Source: Oscillospiraceae bacterium (lineage in GTDB: Bacteria; Bacillota; Clostridia; Oscillospirales; Ruminococcaceae). Taken from it: a DNA stretch of 64,000 nucleotides. A program made the translations under genes and the position numbers. Location of the stretch: the NCBI GenBank assembly GCA_021201135.1, contig JAJQGT010000018.1, positions 65,254-129,253 on the forward strand, read 5' to 3'. Within the stretch, counting starts at the first letter, position 1; each line of letters opens with the position of its first letter. Of this stretch, positions 62,114 through 64,000 are shown piece after piece. The notes under the pieces were generated by a model. It did no database searches. It saw only the letters and a list, made by a program, of their open reading frames with translations, and was not told the DNA's origin.

Positions 62114-62665
62114 TTACTTCTTTGCGCCTTTACCGGCCTTGCCTTCCTTGCGGCGGATGACTTCACCGTCGTAGCGGATACCCTTGCCCTTGTAAGGCTC
62201 GGGAGGACGCTTGGCGCGCACTTCACAGGCAAACTGACCTACCTTCTGCTTGTCGATTCCCTTGACTACAACCTGGTTAGGCTGCGGAACATCGAGCTTG
62301 ATGTCGTCAGTCTCGGAAATGATAACCTGATGAGAATATCCGAGGTTAAGGATAACGTCCTTACCCTGCTTCTGAGCTCTGTAACCAACACCCTCGATAA
62401 TAAGGGTCTTGGAATAACCGTTTACAACGCCCTCGACCATGTTGTTGACGAGAGTTCTTGTAAGACCGTGAAGAGCCTTGGATTTGTCCTCGTCATTGGG
62501 ACGTGCAACCTTAAGGGTTCCGTCCTCAACGGTGATGGAAAGGGAAGGATTAAACTTCTGAGTGAGTGTACCCTTGGGACCCTTTACGGTAACTACGTTG
62601 CCTTCTGCAACGGATACTTCAACTCCGGCAGGAACGCTGATCGGCTTTAAGCCTATTCTTGACAT
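62114..62665 (-). CDS. rplF: 50S ribosomal protein L6
   Basis: 183 residues: MSRIGLKPISVPAGVEVSVA, GVGYRAQKQGKDVILNLGYS, and the rRNA-binding end RPPEPYKGKGIRYDGEVIRR. Confidence 0.98.
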   Translation of the reverse strand: MSRIGLKPISVPAGVEVSVAEGNVVTVKGPKGTLTQKFNPSLSITVEDGTLKVARPNDEDKSKALHGLTRTLVNNMVEGVVNGYSKTLIIEGVGYRAQKQGKDVILNLGYSHQVIISETDDIKLDVPQPNQVVVKGIDKQKVGQFACEVRAKRPPEPYKGKGIRYDGEVIRRKEGKAGKGAKK

Positions 62666-62678
62666 AATTCAGCCCTCC

Positions 62679-63077
62679 TTACCAGACGAATGCGAGAATC
62701 TCGCCGCCTACGCCAAGCTCTCTTGCCTTCTTATCGGTAACGATTCCCTTTGAGGTGGAAACGATAGCGATACCTAAGCCCTTCAAGACCTTGGGCATAT
62801 CCTCACAGCTCGAATAGATTCTAAGACCGGGCTTGGAAACTCTTCTGATGCCGGAGATAACCGGTGTTCTGTTCTCGTCATATTTAAGTGTAACTCTGAT
62901 GATTCCCTGCTTACCGTCATCGATTACCTGATAGGACTTGATGTAGCCCTCATCCTGCAAAATCTGAACGATAGACTTCTTCATATTCGAAGCGGGAATA
63001 TCGACTGTAGCGTGCTTTGCTGAGCTTGCATTGCGAATTCTGGTCAGCAAATCAGCTATTGTATCAGTAATCTGCAT
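62679..63077 (-). CDS. rpsH: 30S ribosomal protein S8
   Basis: 132 residues: [20 protein letters not shown] and the C-terminal [20 protein letters not shown]. Key 16S rRNA binder and usual translational regulator of this operon. Confidence 0.98.
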   Translation of the reverse strand: MQITDTIADLLTRIRNASSAKHATVDIPASNMKKSIVQILQDEGYIKSYQVIDDGKQGIIRVTLKYDENRTPVISGIRRVSKPGLRIYSSCEDMPKVLKGLGIAIVSTSKGIVTDKKARELGVGGEILAFVW

Positions 63078-63097
63078 ACTTTTGCCTCCTTCGCTAA

Positions 63098-63283
63098 TTA
63101 CCAGCTCGACTTCTTAACGCCGGGGATCTGACCCTCGAGCGCAAGCTTTCTGAAGCAGATACGGCAGATGCCGTACTTTCTCAGATAACCGTGAGGTCTT
63201 CCGCAAATCTTGCATCTGTTGTAAGCGCGGGTCGAATACTTAGGCTTTGCCTGCTGCTTTAAAACCATTGCCTTTTTAGCCAT
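63098..63283 (-). CDS. rpsZ: 30S ribosomal protein S14, zinc type
   Basis: 61 residues with two CxxC pairs ([16 protein letters not shown]): the short zinc-binding form of S14 usual in Gram-positive bacteria. Confidence 0.98.
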   Translation of the reverse strand: MAKKAMVLKQQAKPKYSTRAYNRCKICGRPHGYLRKYGICRICFRKLALEGQIPGVKKSSW

Positions 63284-63298
63284 AATCTACCTCCACTC

Positions 63299-63838
63299 TT
63301 ACTTTGCAAACGGAGCGCCGAGCATGCTCAGAAGCTCCTTTGCCTCTTCGTCGGTCTTTGCGGTTGTGATGAAGTTGATATCCATACCGCGGACCTTGTC
63401 AACCTTGTCGAACTCGATTTCGGGGAAGATGAGCTGCTCCTTGATACCGGTGGAGTAGTTTCCTCTGCCGTCGAACGAGTTGGGGTTGATGCCCTTGAAG
63501 TCACGAACTCTGGGGAACGCGACATTGAAAAGTCTGTCGATGAACTCATACATCTTGTCACTTCTCAGAGTAACCTTAACTCCGATGGGCATGCCCTCAC
63601 GGAGCTTGAAGTTTGCAACCGACTTCTTAGCCTTGCAAACTACAGGCTTCTGACCTGTGATAAGTGAAAGATCGTTCATAACTGCGTCAACGACCTTGGA
63701 ATTCTCCTTAGCCTCGCCGCAAGCTACGTTGATGACAACCTTGTCGAGCTTCGGAATCTGCATAACGTTCTTGTAGCCGAACTTCTTCATCAGTGCGGGG
63801 GCTATCTCATTGACATATTGATCTTTTAATCTTGCCAT
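63299..63838 (-). CDS. rplE: 50S ribosomal protein L5
   Basis: 179 residues: [20 protein letters not shown] and MRGMDI-type block [20 protein letters not shown]. Binds 5S rRNA and contacts P-site tRNA. Confidence 0.98.
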   Translation of the reverse strand: MARLKDQYVNEIAPALMKKFGYKNVMQIPKLDKVVINVACGEAKENSKVVDAVMNDLSLITGQKPVVCKAKKSVANFKLREGMPIGVKVTLRSDKMYEFIDRLFNVAFPRVRDFKGINPNSFDGRGNYSTGIKEQLIFPEIEFDKVDKVRGMDINFITTAKTDEEAKELLSMLGAPFAK

Positions 63839-63848
63839 AATTAACCTC

Positions 63849-64000
63849 CTACTTGATTTCTGCGCCGCAACGCTTGCAAACTCTGAGCTTCTCGCCGTCA
63901 GGTCCGAACTTGACGCCGGTTCTTACGCCCTTGCCGCACTTGGGGCAAACGAGCTGAACCTTGCTCGAGTACATAGCTGCCTCAGCCTTGACGATGCCGC
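63849..64000 (-). CDS. rplX: 50S ribosomal protein L24, C-terminal part
   Basis: The last 50 residues are present ([20 protein letters not shown] ... RCGAEIK) with stop TAG at 63849-63851; the start lies beyond the window. Two CxxC pairs (CPKCG, CKRCG) show the zinc-ribbon-like C-terminus. Position before rplE confirms the call. Confidence 0.95.
   Translation of the reverse strand, partial: GIVKAEAAMYSSKVQLVCPKCGKGVRTGVKFGPDGEKLRVCKRCGAEIK

Overview
The window looks like part of a Bacillota (class Clostridia, probably Oscillospirales/Ruminococcaceae-like) chromosome, judged from gene content, not from any search. The signs are strong AGGAGG-type ribosome binding sites, consensus TTGACA/TATAAT promoters with 16-18 base spacers, a Gram-positive L5-to-L17 ribosomal operon containing adk, map, a KOW protein and infA, a zinc-type S14 and L36, an LTA-synthase-like sulfatase, a CotH-family protein and group II ECF transporter parts. 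Base composition is near 50% G+C, with a few AT-richer accessory patches (about 19.6-26.3 kb, 38.7-40.9 kb, 42.8-43.5 kb).

Layout. 1-8.5 kb: a minus-strand train from one consensus promoter: ruvC-ruvA-ruvB, a diverged phosphoglucosamine-mutase-like gene, an rRNA methyltransferase, ecfA1-ecfA2-ecfT, truA and a truncated membrane protein. 8.5-8.9 kb: a compact type I toxin-antitoxin-like cassette (28-residue membrane peptide and overlapping small RNA, facing promoters). 8.9-19.2 kb: comEC, an LtaS-like sulfatase, a CotH-family protein, YitT, a cytidylate-kinase-like protein, a serpin and a HAD phosphatase. 19.4-26.4 kb: tRNA-Leu(CAG), then two Mg2+-importing P-type ATPases, an orphan winged-helix regulator and a 49-residue membrane peptide; a diverged copy of the tRNA-downstream module lies at the far end.

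26.4-38.6 kb is the most interesting region. A TetR-type repressor gene is followed by an HD-domain gene. Divergent from it runs a minus-strand series: a cysteine-cluster protein, two nitroreductases, two diverged sirtuins with Gln at the catalytic His position, a PARG-type macrodomain protein, two ABC ATPases with a permease, and a heterodimeric ABC exporter. The same promoter/operator module (core ACAACCTGTTGT) occurs before the cysteine-cluster gene/TetR pair and before the ABC genes. I infer one regulon joining NAD/ADP-ribose chemistry, flavin reductases and efflux.

38.7-54 kb: small accessory genes (GNAT, transglutaminase-like, zinc-ribbon protein), GH51 arabinofuranosidase, prfC, trkH-trkA, a MacA/FtsX-like efflux pair with no local ATPase, and bioY with a GH26 lipoprotein. 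54-64 kb: rplX(partial)-rplE-rpsZ-rpsH-rplF-rplR-rpsE-rpmD-rplO-secY-adk-map-KOW-infA-rpmJ-rpsM-rpsK-rpsD-rpoA-rplQ, closed by a clear terminator. Three copies of a 105-140 base palindromic element sit between genes, often touching stop codons. No CRISPR array, IS transposase, integrase, rRNA or replication origin was seen.
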